A stretch of DNA of 16,177 bases. Origin: Bacillota bacterium. Its GTDB lineage: Bacteria; Bacillota; Clostridia; Tissierellales; Peptoniphilaceae. The notes beneath the pieces were generated by a model, which had not been told where the DNA came from, made no database searches, and saw only the letters and a list, made by a program, of their open reading frames with translations. The stretch lies in NCBI GenBank assembly GCA_023418835.1, contig JAEZYW010000123.1, forward strand, positions 1 through 16,177, in the 5' to 3' direction. Position numbers and translations under genes: made by a program. This document shows positions 6,771-14,889 of the stretch, piece after piece (within the stretch, counting starts at the first letter, position 1; the number at the start of each line of letters is the position of its first letter).

Positions 6771-7322
6771 ATGGCTTCCAGATTAAAAGAAAAGTACAAT
6801 GATGAAGTTGTTGGAAATCTTGTAGAAAAATTCGATTTTAGCAATGTTATGGCAGTACCAAAGCTAGAAAAAATTATAATTAATATTGGCGTTGGTGAAG
6901 CGAAAGACAATCCTAAAGCATTAGAATCAGCTGTAAGAGATTTAACAACAATTACTGGACAAAAACCAGTTGTAACAAAAGCAAAGAAATCAGTTGCGAA
7001 TTTTAAACTTCGTGAAGGAATGAATGTAGGATGTAAAGTAACCCTTAGAGGTAGCAGAATGTATGATTTCCTGGATAAGCTAATTAATATAGCTCTTCCA
7101 AGAGTTAGAGACTTTAGAGGTGTTAGTGATAAATCCTTTGACGGAAGAGGAAATTACGCTCTAGGAATTAAAGAGCAATTAATATTTCCTGAAATAGAAT
7201 ATGATGATATAGACCAATTAAGAGGTATGGATATTATCGTAGTGACATCAGCTAGAACAGATGAAGAAGCTAGAGCACTTTTAGAAGCTCTAGGTATGCC
7301 ATTTGAAAAAGCGGCACAATAA
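6771..7322 (+). CDS. rplE: 50S ribosomal protein L5
   Basis: L5 (uL5) binds 5S rRNA in the central protuberance and contacts the P-site tRNA. The 183 residues compare with 179 in E. coli. Conserved blocks are [35 protein letters not shown], the VTLRG segment, LPRVRDFRG and [15 protein letters not shown]. All lie in the expected order. The ATG is preceded by GGGAGGAGG (6757-6765). rpsN follows after 14 bp. Confidence 0.98.
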   Translation: MASRLKEKYNDEVVGNLVEKFDFSNVMAVPKLEKIIINIGVGEAKDNPKALESAVRDLTTITGQKPVVTKAKKSVANFKLREGMNVGCKVTLRGSRMYDFLDKLINIALPRVRDFRGVSDKSFDGRGNYALGIKEQLIFPEIEYDDIDQLRGMDIIVVTSARTDEEARALLEALGMPFEKAAQ

Positions 7323-7336
7323 CGAGGAGGATTAAA

Positions 7337-7522
7337 TTGGCTAAGAAATCGAAAATTGCCATGCAAAAAAGAAAGCCTAAATTTAGTACACAGGCTTATA
7401 CAAGATGCAAAATATGCGGAAGACCACATGCGTATCTAAGAAAGTACGGAGTCTGCCGTATCTGTTTTAGAGAGCTAGCATACAAGGGAGAAATACCTGG
7501 AGTAAGAAAAGCTAGTTGGTAA
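7337..7522 (+). CDS. rpsN: 30S ribosomal protein S14, zinc-binding (type Z)
   Basis: S14 (uS14) is a late-assembling protein of the 30S head. At 61 residues this is the short zinc-binding form: the four ligands Cys24, Cys27, Cys40 and Cys43 (CxxC-x12-CxxC) are all present, followed by [18 protein letters not shown]. The start is TTG at 7337, supported by CGAGGAGG (7323-7330) and by the conserved MAKKS N-terminus; no ATG fits. The rpsN position in the spc part is conserved. Whether a zinc-free paralogue exists elsewhere cannot be judged here. Confidence 0.97.
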   Translation: MAKKSKIAMQKRKPKFSTQAYTRCKICGRPHAYLRKYGVCRICFRELAYKGEIPGVRKASW

Positions 7523-7548
7523 TACCGCTGGAAAGGAGATAAAATAAT

Positions 7549-7944
7549 ATGATGACAGATCCTATTGCTGATATGCTAACGAGAATAAGAAATGGCAGCA
7601 GCGCAAAACACCAATCAGTTGATGTTCCAGCTTCTAAAATTAAAAAAGATATAGCAGAAATTTTGCTAAACGAGGGCTTCATTAAAGGATATGAAGTTGA
7701 AGAAGATGGAAAGCAAGGAATATTAAAAATAGATTTGAAATACGGAGAGAACGAAGAAAGAATTATCAGTGGAATTAAGAGAATATCCAAACCAGGACTA
7801 AGAGTTTATGTAAAATCTACAGAACTTCCAAGAGTTTTAGGAGGTTTAGGAATTGCTATTATCTCTACATCCAAAGGAGTTTTAACTGATAAGGAAGCAA
7901 GAAACCAACAAGTGGGCGGAGAAGTAGTCTGCTACGTTTGGTAA
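7549..7944 (+). CDS. rpsH: 30S ribosomal protein S8
   Basis: S8 (uS8) is a primary 16S rRNA-binding protein; in E. coli it represses the spc operon by binding near rplE. It is 131 residues, a standard length. The N-terminal [19 protein letters not shown] and the C-terminal [20 protein letters not shown] ending in GEVVCYVW are diagnostic. Two consecutive ATGs (7549 and 7552) could serve. The first has the better-spaced AAAGGAG (7532-7538), though both are usable. No S8-box-like hairpin near rplE was obvious to me. Confidence 0.97.
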   Translation: MMTDPIADMLTRIRNGSSAKHQSVDVPASKIKKDIAEILLNEGFIKGYEVEEDGKQGILKIDLKYGENEERIISGIKRISKPGLRVYVKSTELPRVLGGLGIAIISTSKGVLTDKEARNQQVGGEVVCYVW

Positions 7945-7963
7945 TTGGACTAGGAGGTATATA

Positions 7964-8503
7964 ATGTCAAGAATTGGAAAATTGCCAATTGAAATACCAT
8001 CAGGTGTTGAAGTTAAAGTAACTCCTGATAATCTTGTAGAAGTAAAAGGTAACCTAGGAACTCTTTCTGAACAAATCGATAAAGATGTAAAAGTAACTGT
8101 AGAAGATGGTCAAGTAATAGTAGAAAGATCAACTGATTCTATAAAAGATAGATCAATGCACGGACTTTACAGAACCCTTATATACAATATGATTATTGGA
8201 GTAAGTGAGGGATATTCAAAAGAGTTAGAAATTATAGGTACAGGATATAGAGCTGCAAAAAACGGAAAGACTTTAAGTCTTACTCTAGGTTTTTCACATC
8301 CATTGGATTTAGAAGATCCAGAGGGAATTGAAGTAGAAGTTCCAAACGCTACAACAATTATTGTTAAAGGTATCAACAAACAAGCAGTTGGACAATATGC
8401 AGCACAAATTAGATCTTACAGAGAACCAGAACCATACAAAGGAAAAGGCGTAAGATATAAAGACGAATATGTTATGAGAAAAGTTGGAAAGACTGGTAAG
8501 TAG
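7964..8503 (+). CDS. rplF: 50S ribosomal protein L6
   Basis: L6 (uL6) lies near the GTPase-associated centre of the 50S subunit. The 179 residues match the family, with the two duplicated domains evident. The N-terminus MSRIGKLPIEIPSGVEV and the C-terminal PEPYKGKGVRYKDEYVMRK signature are clear. TGYRAAKNGKTLSLTLGFSH lies between them. The ATG follows TAGGAGGT. Spacing to both neighbours is under 20 bp. Confidence 0.98.
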   Translation: MSRIGKLPIEIPSGVEVKVTPDNLVEVKGNLGTLSEQIDKDVKVTVEDGQVIVERSTDSIKDRSMHGLYRTLIYNMIIGVSEGYSKELEIIGTGYRAAKNGKTLSLTLGFSHPLDLEDPEGIEVEVPNATTIIVKGINKQAVGQYAAQIRSYREPEPYKGKGVRYKDEYVMRKVGKTGK

Positions 8504-8519
8504 AAAGGAGAGAATCTAA

Positions 8520-8882
8520 TTGGGAAAAAAAGTCAGTAGAAATGCTAATAGAATAGCAAGACATAAAAGAGTTAGAAACAAAGTATCCGGAACTACTACA
8601 GTCCCAAGACTAGCTGTGTTTAAATCTAATTCACATATTTATGCACAGATTATAGATGATGTTAAGGGAACTACAGTGGTTTCTGCATCCTCTCTTGAAA
8701 AAGATCTAGGACTAGAACACACTAGTAATGTTGAAGCTGCAAAAGCAGTTGGAACAGCAGTAGCTAAGAAAGCTTTAGAAGCAGGTATCGAGGAAGTAGT
8801 ATTCGATAGAGGTGGCTATGTTTATCACGGAAAAGTGAAAGAACTAGCTGATGCTGCTAGAGAAGCTGGTCTAAGGTTTTAA
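8520..8882 (+). CDS. rplR: 50S ribosomal protein L18
   Basis: L18 (uL18) binds 5S rRNA together with L5. The 120 residues are typical of Firmicutes. Conserved parts are the basic N-terminus ([15 protein letters not shown]), [19 protein letters not shown], and the C-terminal [20 protein letters not shown] followed by AREAGLRF. The start is TTG at 8520, placed by AAAGGAGAG (8504-8512) and by alignment with the family N-terminus; no ATG or GTG fits. The rpsE ribosome binding site immediately follows its TAA. Confidence 0.96.
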   Translation: MGKKVSRNANRIARHKRVRNKVSGTTTVPRLAVFKSNSHIYAQIIDDVKGTTVVSASSLEKDLGLEHTSNVEAAKAVGTAVAKKALEAGIEEVVFDRGGYVYHGKVKELADAAREAGLRF

Positions 8883-8891
8883 GGAGGAAGC

Positions 8892-9398
8892 ATGCGTAAA
8901 AATTATGTAGATACAAGCGCAATGGAACTCGAAGACAGAGTTGTTGCGATAAATAGAGTAGCAAAAGTAGTAAAGGGTGGTAGAAACTTCAGATTTTCAG
9001 TCCTAGTTGTAGTTGGAGACCAAAATGGTCACGTGGGAGTAGGAACTGGAAAAGCTGCAGAAATACCTGAAGCTATTAGAAAAGGTATCCAAGATGCTAA
9101 GAAAAAAGTTGTAAAAGTTTCATTACTTGACGGAACTATTCCTCACCAAGTTGTAGGAGTAAGCGGAGCAGGTAGAGTTCTTTTAAAACCAGCTCCAGAA
9201 GGTAACGGAGTTATCGCTGGTGGAGCAGTTCGTGCCGTTTGCGAAATGGCAGGAGTTCAAAACGTAACTACTAAAAACTTAGGATCACCAAATCCAAGAA
9301 ATACAGTTATGGCAGCAATGGATGCTCTTGAAAACTTAAAGAACGCTGAAGAAGTAGCTAGACTTAGAGGAAAAACAGTAGAAGAAATATTTGGATAA
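8892..9398 (+). CDS. rpsE: 30S ribosomal protein S5
   Basis: S5 (uS5) lines the mRNA entry pore and affects decoding accuracy. It is 168 residues long. The double-stranded-RNA-binding-like domain carries the signature [19 protein letters not shown] at about residues 30-48, followed by [15 protein letters not shown]. The C-terminal domain contains [20 protein letters not shown] and LGSPNPRN. The ATG follows AAGGAGGA. The neighbouring genes (rplR, rpmD) are in the standard order. Confidence 0.98.
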   Translation: MRKNYVDTSAMELEDRVVAINRVAKVVKGGRNFRFSVLVVVGDQNGHVGVGTGKAAEIPEAIRKGIQDAKKKVVKVSLLDGTIPHQVVGVSGAGRVLLKPAPEGNGVIAGGAVRAVCEMAGVQNVTTKNLGSPNPRNTVMAAMDALENLKNAEEVARLRGKTVEEIFG

Positions 9399-9407
9399 GG
9401 AGGAGCT

Positions 9408-9584
9408 ATGAGTACAATTAAAATAAAATTGACTAGAAGCCCTATTGGAAGAATTGAAAATCACAAAAGAACTGTTGAAGCTCTAGGATTAAAAAAGATA
9501 GGACAAATAGTCGAAAAAGAAGACACACCTCAAATTAGAGGTATGATAAAACACATCGATTACATGATTGAGATAGTAGAATAG
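9408..9584 (+). CDS. rpmD: 50S ribosomal protein L30
   Basis: L30 (uL30) is a small 50S protein binding 23S rRNA. This short frame, between rpsE and rplO where rpmD is expected, encodes 58 residues. It begins MSTIKIKLTRSPIGR and contains the family core HKRTVEALGLKKIGQ, then TPQIRGMIKHIDYMIEIVE. The ATG at 9408 is preceded by AAGGAGGAG (9398-9406). It is complete and in a single frame, ending with TAG, and the rplO binding site follows at once. Absence of rpmD is common in some bacterial groups, so its presence is worth recording. Confidence 0.96.
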   Translation: MSTIKIKLTRSPIGRIENHKRTVEALGLKKIGQIVEKEDTPQIRGMIKHIDYMIEIVE

Positions 9585-9596
9585 GAGGTGTGTAAA

Positions 9597-10046
9597 TTGA
9601 AACTACACAATTTAAGACCCGCAGAAGGCGGAGGATCAAAGCCTAGAAAAAGAGTTGGTAGAGGTATCGGATCTGGAACAGGAAAAACTTCTGGTAGAGG
9701 ACACGACGGACAAAACTCTAGATCAGGCGGAGGTGTAAGACCAGGATTTGAAGGTGGTCAAATGCCTCTATTTAGGAGACTTCCTAAACGTGGATTCAAA
9801 AACATTAATAAAAAACACTTCGCTGAAATTAATATAGATAGATTAAACAAATTCGAAGAGGGACAAGTTGTAGATTTAGATGCACTTGTTGAAGCAGGTA
9901 TCGTTAATAAACGAGACGCTGTGGACGGAATTAGAATATTAGGAAATGGTGAACTTAACCATGCAATAACTGTTAAAGCACAACATTTCTCAAAATCAGC
10001 TCAAGAAAAAATTGAAGCTGCTGGCGGAAAGGTTGAGGTGATTTAA
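9597..10046 (+). CDS. rplO: 50S ribosomal protein L15
   Basis: L15 (uL15) is a late-assembling 50S protein with a long Gly/Arg-rich N-terminal extension. I start it at TTG 9597, giving 149 residues and the family start [16 protein letters not shown] three codons earlier (9588) is in frame but lies inside the ribosome binding site AGGAGGTG (9583-9590), so it is unlikely. The conserved [20 protein letters not shown] and [18 protein letters not shown] segments are present. Only one base separates its stop from the ATG of secY, and the secY binding site is inside rplO. Confidence 0.96.
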   Translation: MKLHNLRPAEGGGSKPRKRVGRGIGSGTGKTSGRGHDGQNSRSGGGVRPGFEGGQMPLFRRLPKRGFKNINKKHFAEINIDRLNKFEEGQVVDLDALVEAGIVNKRDAVDGIRILGNGELNHAITVKAQHFSKSAQEKIEAAGGKVEVI

Positions 10047-10047
10047 A

Positions 10048-11322
10048 ATGTTGTCTACCCTTAGAGATGCGTGGAAGATCCCTGAAATTAGGAAAAAGTT
10101 ACTATTCACTTTGATGGCTGTTTTCATTTTTAGAATAGGATCTGCAATACCTGTTCCATTTATGAATAGCGAAGCTATCGAGCAAATGTTTAGCAACCCT
10201 CAAGGAACTATTCTAGATTTTCTAGACATGATGGCCGGAGGTAACTTAAGTCAATTTTCAGTCTTTGCTGCAAGTATTTATCCATACATTACAGCATCCA
10301 TCGTAATTCAGTTGTTAACATATGCGTTACCATCTTTGGAAGAACTTTCTAAAGATGAAGATGGAAGAAAGAAGATTCAAAAATACACTAGATATCTAGG
10401 GATTGCAATAGCTTTTGTAACTGCTATTGGTTACACATTCGGTTTATTTAGACAATTTGTGGAAGCTGATTCTTTTATACAAAATGCCATTATCATTTTC
10501 TCTATAGTAGGTGGTACGTCATTTCTAATATGGTTAGCGGATCAAATTACTAAATACGGTATCAGTAATGGTACTTCAATTATAATTTTCTTAGGTATTG
10601 TAGGAAGGCTTCCTAAAGACATCAGATTGATGGCTCACGGAGTAGACATTGGATATTTAAGTCCAATATCAGTAATACTATTTGCTATTTTTGCAGTATT
10701 TGTAGTATTTGTAGTAGTAGCAATTAACGAAGGGGAAAGAAGAATTCCAGTACAATACGCAAAAAGGGTCGTAGGAAGAAAGCTTTACGGTGGACAATCT
10801 ACACATATTCCAATTAAAGTTAGTATGTCAGGAGTTATGCCAGTAATTTTTGCAAATGCAATTATGTCTATACCAACAATGTTTTCAGCATTTGGATCAG
10901 AAGGATTAATAGCAAATTTCTTTAAGAATTGGTTCACAACAGCAACTACTCAAGGAACAATAATTTATACAATATTAAATATTATATTAATTATTGCTTT
11001 TGCATTCTTCTACTCATCAATGCAATTTAATACAGTTGAGTATTCAAAGCAACTTCAACAAAACGGAGGATTTATCCCAGGTATTAGACCAGGTAGATCT
11101 ACATCCGATTACTTGCAAAAAATATTGAATAGAATCATAATAGTAGGTGCAGTAGTATTAGCATTTTTAGCTACGATACCAACTTTTCTAAGTATCTTTA
11201 CTAGAATTCCAATAGCTTTTGGTGGAACATCAATTATAATTGTCGTAGGAGTTGTTATCGAAATAGTTAAATCTATTGAGCAACAAATGATGATTAGACA
11301 TTACAAAGGTTTCTTAAACTAG
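10048..11322 (+). CDS. secY: Preprotein translocase subunit SecY
   Basis: SecY forms the protein-conducting channel in the cytoplasmic membrane with SecE (and SecG), moving or inserting proteins driven by SecA or the ribosome. The 424 residues fit the family. Ten hydrophobic helices can be picked out, at about residues 18-38, 68-90, 115-137, 147-165, 175-190, 205-226, 262-280, 304-322, 362-382 and 389-409. The plug region around 55-72, the cytoplasmic loop with VPVQYAKR-like IPVQYAKRVVGRK (233-245) and FNTVEYSKQLQQNGGFIPG (327-345) with its conserved PG are evident. GAGGTGA at 10035-10041 serves the ATG. It is the last gene of the classical spc operon. Confidence 0.98.
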   Translation: MLSTLRDAWKIPEIRKKLLFTLMAVFIFRIGSAIPVPFMNSEAIEQMFSNPQGTILDFLDMMAGGNLSQFSVFAASIYPYITASIVIQLLTYALPSLEELSKDEDGRKKIQKYTRYLGIAIAFVTAIGYTFGLFRQFVEADSFIQNAIIIFSIVGGTSFLIWLADQITKYGISNGTSIIIFLGIVGRLPKDIRLMAHGVDIGYLSPISVILFAIFAVFVVFVVVAINEGERRIPVQYAKRVVGRKLYGGQSTHIPIKVSMSGVMPVIFANAIMSIPTMFSAFGSEGLIANFFKNWFTTATTQGTIIYTILNIILIIAFAFFYSSMQFNTVEYSKQLQQNGGFIPGIRPGRSTSDYLQKILNRIIIVGAVVLAFLATIPTFLSIFTRIPIAFGGTSIIIVVGVVIEIVKSIEQQMMIRHYKGFLN

Positions 11323-11331
11323 GGGGTTAGG

Positions 11332-11976
11332 ATGAATTTAGTTATACTAGGTCCTCCAGGGGCCGGCAAAGGCACACAAGCGAAAGAAATAGTAGAAAGA
11401 TATGAGATACCTCATATTTCTACTGGTGATATTCTTAGAGAGCACATCGCTGAAGGTACTGAACTAGGTAAAAAGGCTAAAGGATATATGGACCAAGGAA
11501 CTCTTGTTCCAGACTCTTTAGTAGTTAGCTTAGTTCAAGAAAGAATAACCAGAGATGACACAAAAGAAGGCTTTTTGTTAGACGGTTTTCCAAGAAATGT
11601 TGCTCAAGCAGTGGCATTAGATGCAGAACTTGACAAGCTTGGAATAAAACTGTCCAAAGTAATCAATATTAACGTAGATCCTAACGTATTAATTGAAAGG
11701 GCGACATCTAGAAGGGTTTGCCCTGTATGTGGAGCGACTTATAATATTAAAGCTAAGCCTCCAAAGGTCGAAGGAAAATGCGACAACGAAGGAGCAGATT
11801 TAATAATTAGATCTGATGACACAGAAGAAACAGTTTCTGTAAGAATACAAGTTTACACCGATCAAACCTCACCTTTAATAGATTATTACAAGGCACAAGG
11901 TACTTTATTCGATGTAGACGGATCTCAGTCAATTGACGAGGTTACTGAAGATATTTTCCAAGGAATCGAATCTTAA
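11332..11976 (+). CDS. adk: Adenylate kinase
   Basis: Adk is cytosolic and catalyses ATP + AMP = 2 ADP, balancing adenylate pools. The 214 residues are of the long-lid type. The P-loop GPPGAGKGT is at residues 7-15, the AMP-binding STGD at 30-33 with Arg36, and DGFPRN at 84-89 with Arg88. The lid has the zinc-binding layout CPVC (Cys130, Cys133) and Cys150. The position that is Asp or Cys in most zinc-lid enzymes (residue 153) is Glu here, so metal binding by the lid is likely but not assured. The ATG follows a G-rich site (AGGGGGTTAGG, 11321-11331) overlapping the secY stop. The map gene that often follows adk in Firmicutes is absent. Confidence 0.97.
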   Translation: MNLVILGPPGAGKGTQAKEIVERYEIPHISTGDILREHIAEGTELGKKAKGYMDQGTLVPDSLVVSLVQERITRDDTKEGFLLDGFPRNVAQAVALDAELDKLGIKLSKVININVDPNVLIERATSRRVCPVCGATYNIKAKPPKVEGKCDNEGADLIIRSDDTEETVSVRIQVYTDQTSPLIDYYKAQGTLFDVDGSQSIDEVTEDIFQGIES

Positions 11977-11979
11977 TTA

Positions 11980-12258
11980 ATGGAGAATACAAAATATCTA
12001 AAGATTGGGCAAGTTGTGAGATCCAAAAACGGTCGTGATGCTGGCAATGTATTTGTGGTTGTAAGTATTGTAGACGATAGCTATGTTAAAATAGTTGATG
12101 GAAGAAAGCGTAAGCTGGAAAATCCAAAGTTGAAAAAGATCAAACATCTATATGTTTATAATAAAGTTTTTGAAGAAATAGAAAGTAAACAGTTAGGTAA
12201 GTATCAGTTTAACGATGCTTACATTAGAAGAATTTTAATGCCCTACTCGATTGATTAG
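11980..12258 (+). CDS. KOW-domain RNA-binding protein
   Basis: This 92-residue protein has a KOW motif at its N-terminus (IGQVVRSKNGRDAGNVFVVV, residues 8-27), followed by the VDGRKRKLENPKLKKIKHL segment. That arrangement matches the small KOW-domain proteins annotated near infA in clostridia and bacilli; their function is not well established, though nucleic-acid binding is likely from the motif and the many Lys/Arg residues. It lies 3 bp after adk and 21 bp before infA. Its ATG at 11980 has only a distant, weak AAGGA (11960-11964), so it probably depends on ribosomes finishing adk. In many relatives map lies between adk and this gene. Confidence 0.85.
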   Translation: MENTKYLKIGQVVRSKNGRDAGNVFVVVSIVDDSYVKIVDGRKRKLENPKLKKIKHLYVYNKVFEEIESKQLGKYQFNDAYIRRILMPYSID

Positions 12259-12279
12259 AGATACAGGAGGTTTCAATAT

Positions 12280-12498
12280 ATGAGTAAAGAAGATATTATA
12301 GAAGTACAAGGAGTAGTAAAAGAATCCCTACCAAATACTCAATTTAAGGTAGAGTTGGAGAACGGACACGAAATATTAGCTCACATATCTGGTAAACTTA
12401 GGATGAATTATATTAAAATCCTTCCTGGAGATACTGTGACAGTGGAAATGTCTCCATATGACTTGACTATAGGAAGAATTACTTGGAGAAACAAGTAA
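12280..12498 (+). CDS. infA: Translation initiation factor IF-1
   Basis: IF-1 binds the 30S A site and helps IF-2 and IF-3 during initiation. The 72 residues form a single S1/OB-fold domain, exactly the family length. [19 protein letters not shown] at the start, [20 protein letters not shown] (about 22-41) and the end [12 protein letters not shown] are diagnostic. The ATG follows CAGGAGGT. rpmJ follows after 15 bp, as in most Firmicutes. Confidence 0.98.
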   Translation: MSKEDIIEVQGVVKESLPNTQFKVELENGHEILAHISGKLRMNYIKILPGDTVTVEMSPYDLTIGRITWRNK

Positions 12499-12513
12499 TA
12501 AGGAGGGAAAAAT

Positions 12514-12627
12514 ATGAAGGTAAGACCATCTGTAAAAAAGATGTGCGAAAAATGTAAAATTATTAAAAGGAAAGGCAGAGTAATGGTTATCTGTCAAAAT
12601 CCTAAACATAAACAAAGACAAGGCTAA
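12514..12627 (+). CDS. rpmJ: 50S ribosomal protein L36, zinc-binding
   Basis: L36 (bL36) is the smallest 50S protein. The frame encodes 37 residues, [20 protein letters not shown] onward, ending HKQRQG. Zinc ligands Cys11, Cys14, Cys27 and His32 are all present, so this is the zinc-binding form. The ATG at 12514 follows AAGGAGGG just after infA, and the stop is TAA at 12625-12627. Its length and place between infA and rpsM are standard. Confidence 0.97.
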   Translation: MKVRPSVKKMCEKCKIIKRKGRVMVICQNPKHKQRQG

Positions 12628-12647
12628 GACGGAGGTGTAAGACTTAT

Positions 12648-13010
12648 ATGGCAAGAATAGCTGGTGTTGACTTACCAAGAGAAAAGAGAATAGAGATTGG
12701 ACTCACCTATGTCTACGGCATTGGAAAAGCTAGATCTCTTGAGATTCTAGAAAAAGCTGGAGTTAATCCTGATACAAGAGTAAAGGATTTGACTGAAGCA
12801 GAAGAAAACGCAATTAGAGCAGAAGTTGAACACTACCATGTAGAAGGGGACTTAAGACGTGATAGAGCAATGGATATCAAACGTCTAAGAGATATCAACT
12901 GCTACAGAGGTATGAGACATAGAAGAGGTCTTCCAGTGAGGGGACAAAGAAGTAAAACAAACGCAAGAACTAGAAAAGGTCCAAAGAGACAAGTTCAAAA
13001 GAAAAAATAA
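12648..13010 (+). CDS. rpsM: 30S ribosomal protein S13
   Basis: S13 (uS13) in the 30S head bridges to the 50S subunit and contacts the P-site tRNA through its C-terminal tail. The 120 residues are typical. [20 protein letters not shown] at the N-terminus, the [12 protein letters not shown] helix-turn segment (23-34), [20 protein letters not shown] and the basic end are all conserved. The ATG follows GGAGGTG (12631-12637). It opens the alpha part of the cluster; no separate promoter is seen in the 20-bp gap before it. Confidence 0.98.
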   Translation: MARIAGVDLPREKRIEIGLTYVYGIGKARSLEILEKAGVNPDTRVKDLTEAEENAIRAEVEHYHVEGDLRRDRAMDIKRLRDINCYRGMRHRRGLPVRGQRSKTNARTRKGPKRQVQKKK

Positions 13011-13028
13011 AGAGGGAGGTAATTAAAA

Positions 13029-13430
13029 ATGGCACCAACAAAACGTAAAGGTACACGTACAAGAAGAAGAGAACGTAAGTACATTGAAAAAGGCCAAGCT
13101 CATATTGCTTCCAGCTTTAACAATACTATGGTAACAATTTCTGATGCAAATGGAAATGTATTATCATGGGCAAGTGCAGGACAATTAGGATTTAGAGGTT
13201 CAAGAAAATCTACTCCTTTTGCAGCACAACAAGCAGCAGACGAAGCAGCTAAAAAAGCTATGGGCGAATATGGTCTAAAAAGCGTTGATGTATTTGTTAA
13301 GGGCCCTGGATCCGGTAGAGAAGCAGCTATTAGAGCGCTACAAGCTGCAGGTCTCGATGTGAGTATGATAAAAGACGTAACTCCACTACCACACAATGGA
13401 ACTAGACCACCTAAACGTAGGAGAGTTTAA
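13029..13430 (+). CDS. rpsK: 30S ribosomal protein S11
   Basis: S11 (uS11) lies on the 30S platform near the E-site mRNA. The 133 residues slightly exceed E. coli (129), with the difference in the basic N-terminus (about the first 18 residues). [40 protein letters not shown] and the end [18 protein letters not shown] are diagnostic. The ATG follows GAGGGAGGT. In many clostridia rpsD comes next; here there are only 36 bp and then rpoA. Confidence 0.98.
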   Translation: MAPTKRKGTRTRRRERKYIEKGQAHIASSFNNTMVTISDANGNVLSWASAGQLGFRGSRKSTPFAAQQAADEAAKKAMGEYGLKSVDVFVKGPGSGREAAIRALQAAGLDVSMIKDVTPLPHNGTRPPKRRRV

Positions 13431-13466
13431 CTGACTTTTTCATGCTTTGATAAGGAGGCTTTGTGA

Positions 13467-14414
13467 ATGATAGAAATAGAAAAACCTATGGTTACCATAC
13501 AAAACGAAGAAGAAGATAGCAATTATGGTAGGTTTGTAGTTGAGCCTTTAGAAAGAGGATATGCTATAACCTTAGGAAATTCGTTGAGACGAATACTTTT
13601 ATCTTCATTGCCAGGGGCAGCTGTATCTAAGATTAAAGTAAGAGGAGTTCAACACGAATTTGACACTGTACCAGGAATGCTGGAAGACGTTCAAGAACTA
13701 ATTTTGAATATCAAAAGATTAGTATTAACCATGGAATCAGAAGAACCAGTATCAGTTTTAATCGACAAAGTTGGACCCTGTGAGGTAAGAGCATCTGATA
13801 TAATAACTGGAACAGACGTAGTAATAAACGATCCAGATCAATATATTGCAACCCTAAACGAAGACGGACATCTTTACATGGAGATGGAAGTTACAAGGGG
13901 AAGAGGTTATGTACCTGCAGAATATATTAAAGACGAAAATACAGACATTGAAGCTATACTCATAGACGCGAATTACTCGCCAGTAAAATCTGTTAATTGG
14001 AAAAGCGAAAATACTAGAGTTGGACAAAGAATCGACTATGAAAGACTTATTCTCGAAGTTGAAACTTATGGTTCAATAATAGCCAGAGAGGCAGTAAGTT
14101 TAGCGGCAAAAGTTCTCATTGAACACCTTGATTTATTCGTAGACATGACAGAGCATGTGAACGAAGTTGAAATCATGGTGGAAAAAGAAGAAGAGGACAA
14201 AGAGAAAGTTCTAGAGATGACAGTAGAAGAACTAGACCTTTCAGTAAGATCTTATAACTGCTTGAAAAGAGCAGGCATCAACACTGTTGAAGAATTAATT
14301 GAAAAAACTGAAAGTGATATGATGAAGGTTAGAAACCTTGGTAAGAAATCTTTGACGGAAGTAAAAGTTAAACTTGCAGAACTAGACCTGGGTTTAAAAG
14401 AAGAAGAAGTCTAA
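13467..14414 (+). CDS. rpoA: DNA-directed RNA polymerase subunit alpha
   Basis: RpoA dimerises to nucleate RNA polymerase assembly; its C-terminal domain contacts UP elements and activators. The 315 residues match Firmicutes. The N-terminal assembly domain (about 1-235) contains [20 protein letters not shown] (29-48) and the PGM...EL segment. An acidic linker follows at about 238-248. The C-terminal domain (about 250-310) carries the DNA-contacting residues Arg261, Asn264, Gly292, Lys294 and Ser295, equivalent to E. coli Arg265, Asn268, Gly296, Lys298 and Ser299. That fits with use of the A-tract UP-like DNA at 622-649. The ATG at 13467 is placed by AAGGAGG (13452-13458). Confidence 0.98.
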   Translation: MIEIEKPMVTIQNEEEDSNYGRFVVEPLERGYAITLGNSLRRILLSSLPGAAVSKIKVRGVQHEFDTVPGMLEDVQELILNIKRLVLTMESEEPVSVLIDKVGPCEVRASDIITGTDVVINDPDQYIATLNEDGHLYMEMEVTRGRGYVPAEYIKDENTDIEAILIDANYSPVKSVNWKSENTRVGQRIDYERLILEVETYGSIIAREAVSLAAKVLIEHLDLFVDMTEHVNEVEIMVEKEEEDKEKVLEMTVEELDLSVRSYNCLKRAGINTVEELIEKTESDMMKVRNLGKKSLTEVKVKLAELDLGLKEEEV

Positions 14415-14425
14415 AGGAGGAAATA

Positions 14426-14770
14426 ATGGCAAAGCAAAGAAAACTAGGTCGTACAGCAGACCATAGAGATCATATGCTTAGAAATCTTACAACTTCTGCT
14501 TTAAAAAGTGGTAGAATAACTACAACTTTCCAAAAAGCTAAAGAAGCTCAAAGAATGACAGACAAAATGATCACCCTTGGTAAAAAAGGAGACTTGCATT
14601 CTAGAAGAAAAGCAATCTCATATCTATATGACGACGAAGTAGTTCATTTGCTATTTACTGAAATTGCACCAAAATTCGAAAGTAGAGAAGGTGGCTACAC
14701 TAGAGTTCTTAAATTAGGACAAAGACGTGGCGACGGTGCAGAAATGGCGATACTTGAACTAGTAGATTAA
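14426..14770 (+). CDS. rplQ: 50S ribosomal protein L17
   Basis: L17 (bL17) binds 23S rRNA on the solvent side near the tunnel exit. The 114 residues are of the short Firmicutes type. The N-terminus [20 protein letters not shown], the central [20 protein letters not shown] and the end [20 protein letters not shown] then ELVD are diagnostic. The ATG follows AAAGGAGGA. It is the last gene of the cluster, with a strong terminator 10 bp after its stop. Confidence 0.98.
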   Translation: MAKQRKLGRTADHRDHMLRNLTTSALKSGRITTTFQKAKEAQRMTDKMITLGKKGDLHSRRKAISYLYDDEVVHLLFTEIAPKFESREGGYTRVLKLGQRRGDGAEMAILELVD

Positions 14771-14780
14771 TATAAAATTC

Positions 14781-14807
14781 GGAGATTAGAAATAGTCTCC
14801 TTTTTTT
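14781..14807 (+). terminator. Intrinsic terminator of the ribosomal cluster
   Basis: GGAGATTA (14781-14788) pairs with TAGTCTCC (14793-14800), with one G-T pair, around a GAAA tetraloop (a stable GNRA type), and is followed by T14801-14807. It begins 10 bp past rplQ. This is the clearest terminator in the window and the only one I see inside or at the end of the + strand cluster. Confidence 0.93.
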
Positions 14808-14826
14808 ATGCTCGAAAATATTTATT

Positions 14827-14847
14827 AGGGGATAGAAAATATCCCTT
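14827..14847. repeat. Inverted repeat between the convergent units
   Basis: GGGATA (14829-14834) and TATCCC (14840-14845) form a 6-bp stem, extendable by two pairs, with a 5-nt loop. Only three T follow on the + strand, so it would be a weak second terminator at best. It sits between the rplQ terminator and the - strand terminator. Confidence 0.4.
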
Positions 14848-14856
14848 TACAGATAT

Positions 14857-14883
14857 TAAAAAGACCCGACAAAAGTCGAGTCT
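14857..14883 (-). terminator. Intrinsic terminator for the - strand unit
   Basis: Read on the - strand, AGACTCGAC (complement of 14875-14883) pairs with GTCGGGTCT (complement of 14862-14870), with one T-G pair, around a TTTT loop, and runs into a T-run (complement of A14858-14862). On the + strand the same pair becomes a C-A mismatch, so it is directional. It begins 6 bp after the stop of the hemolysin III-like gene. Confidence 0.85.
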
Positions 14884-14889
14884 CATACT

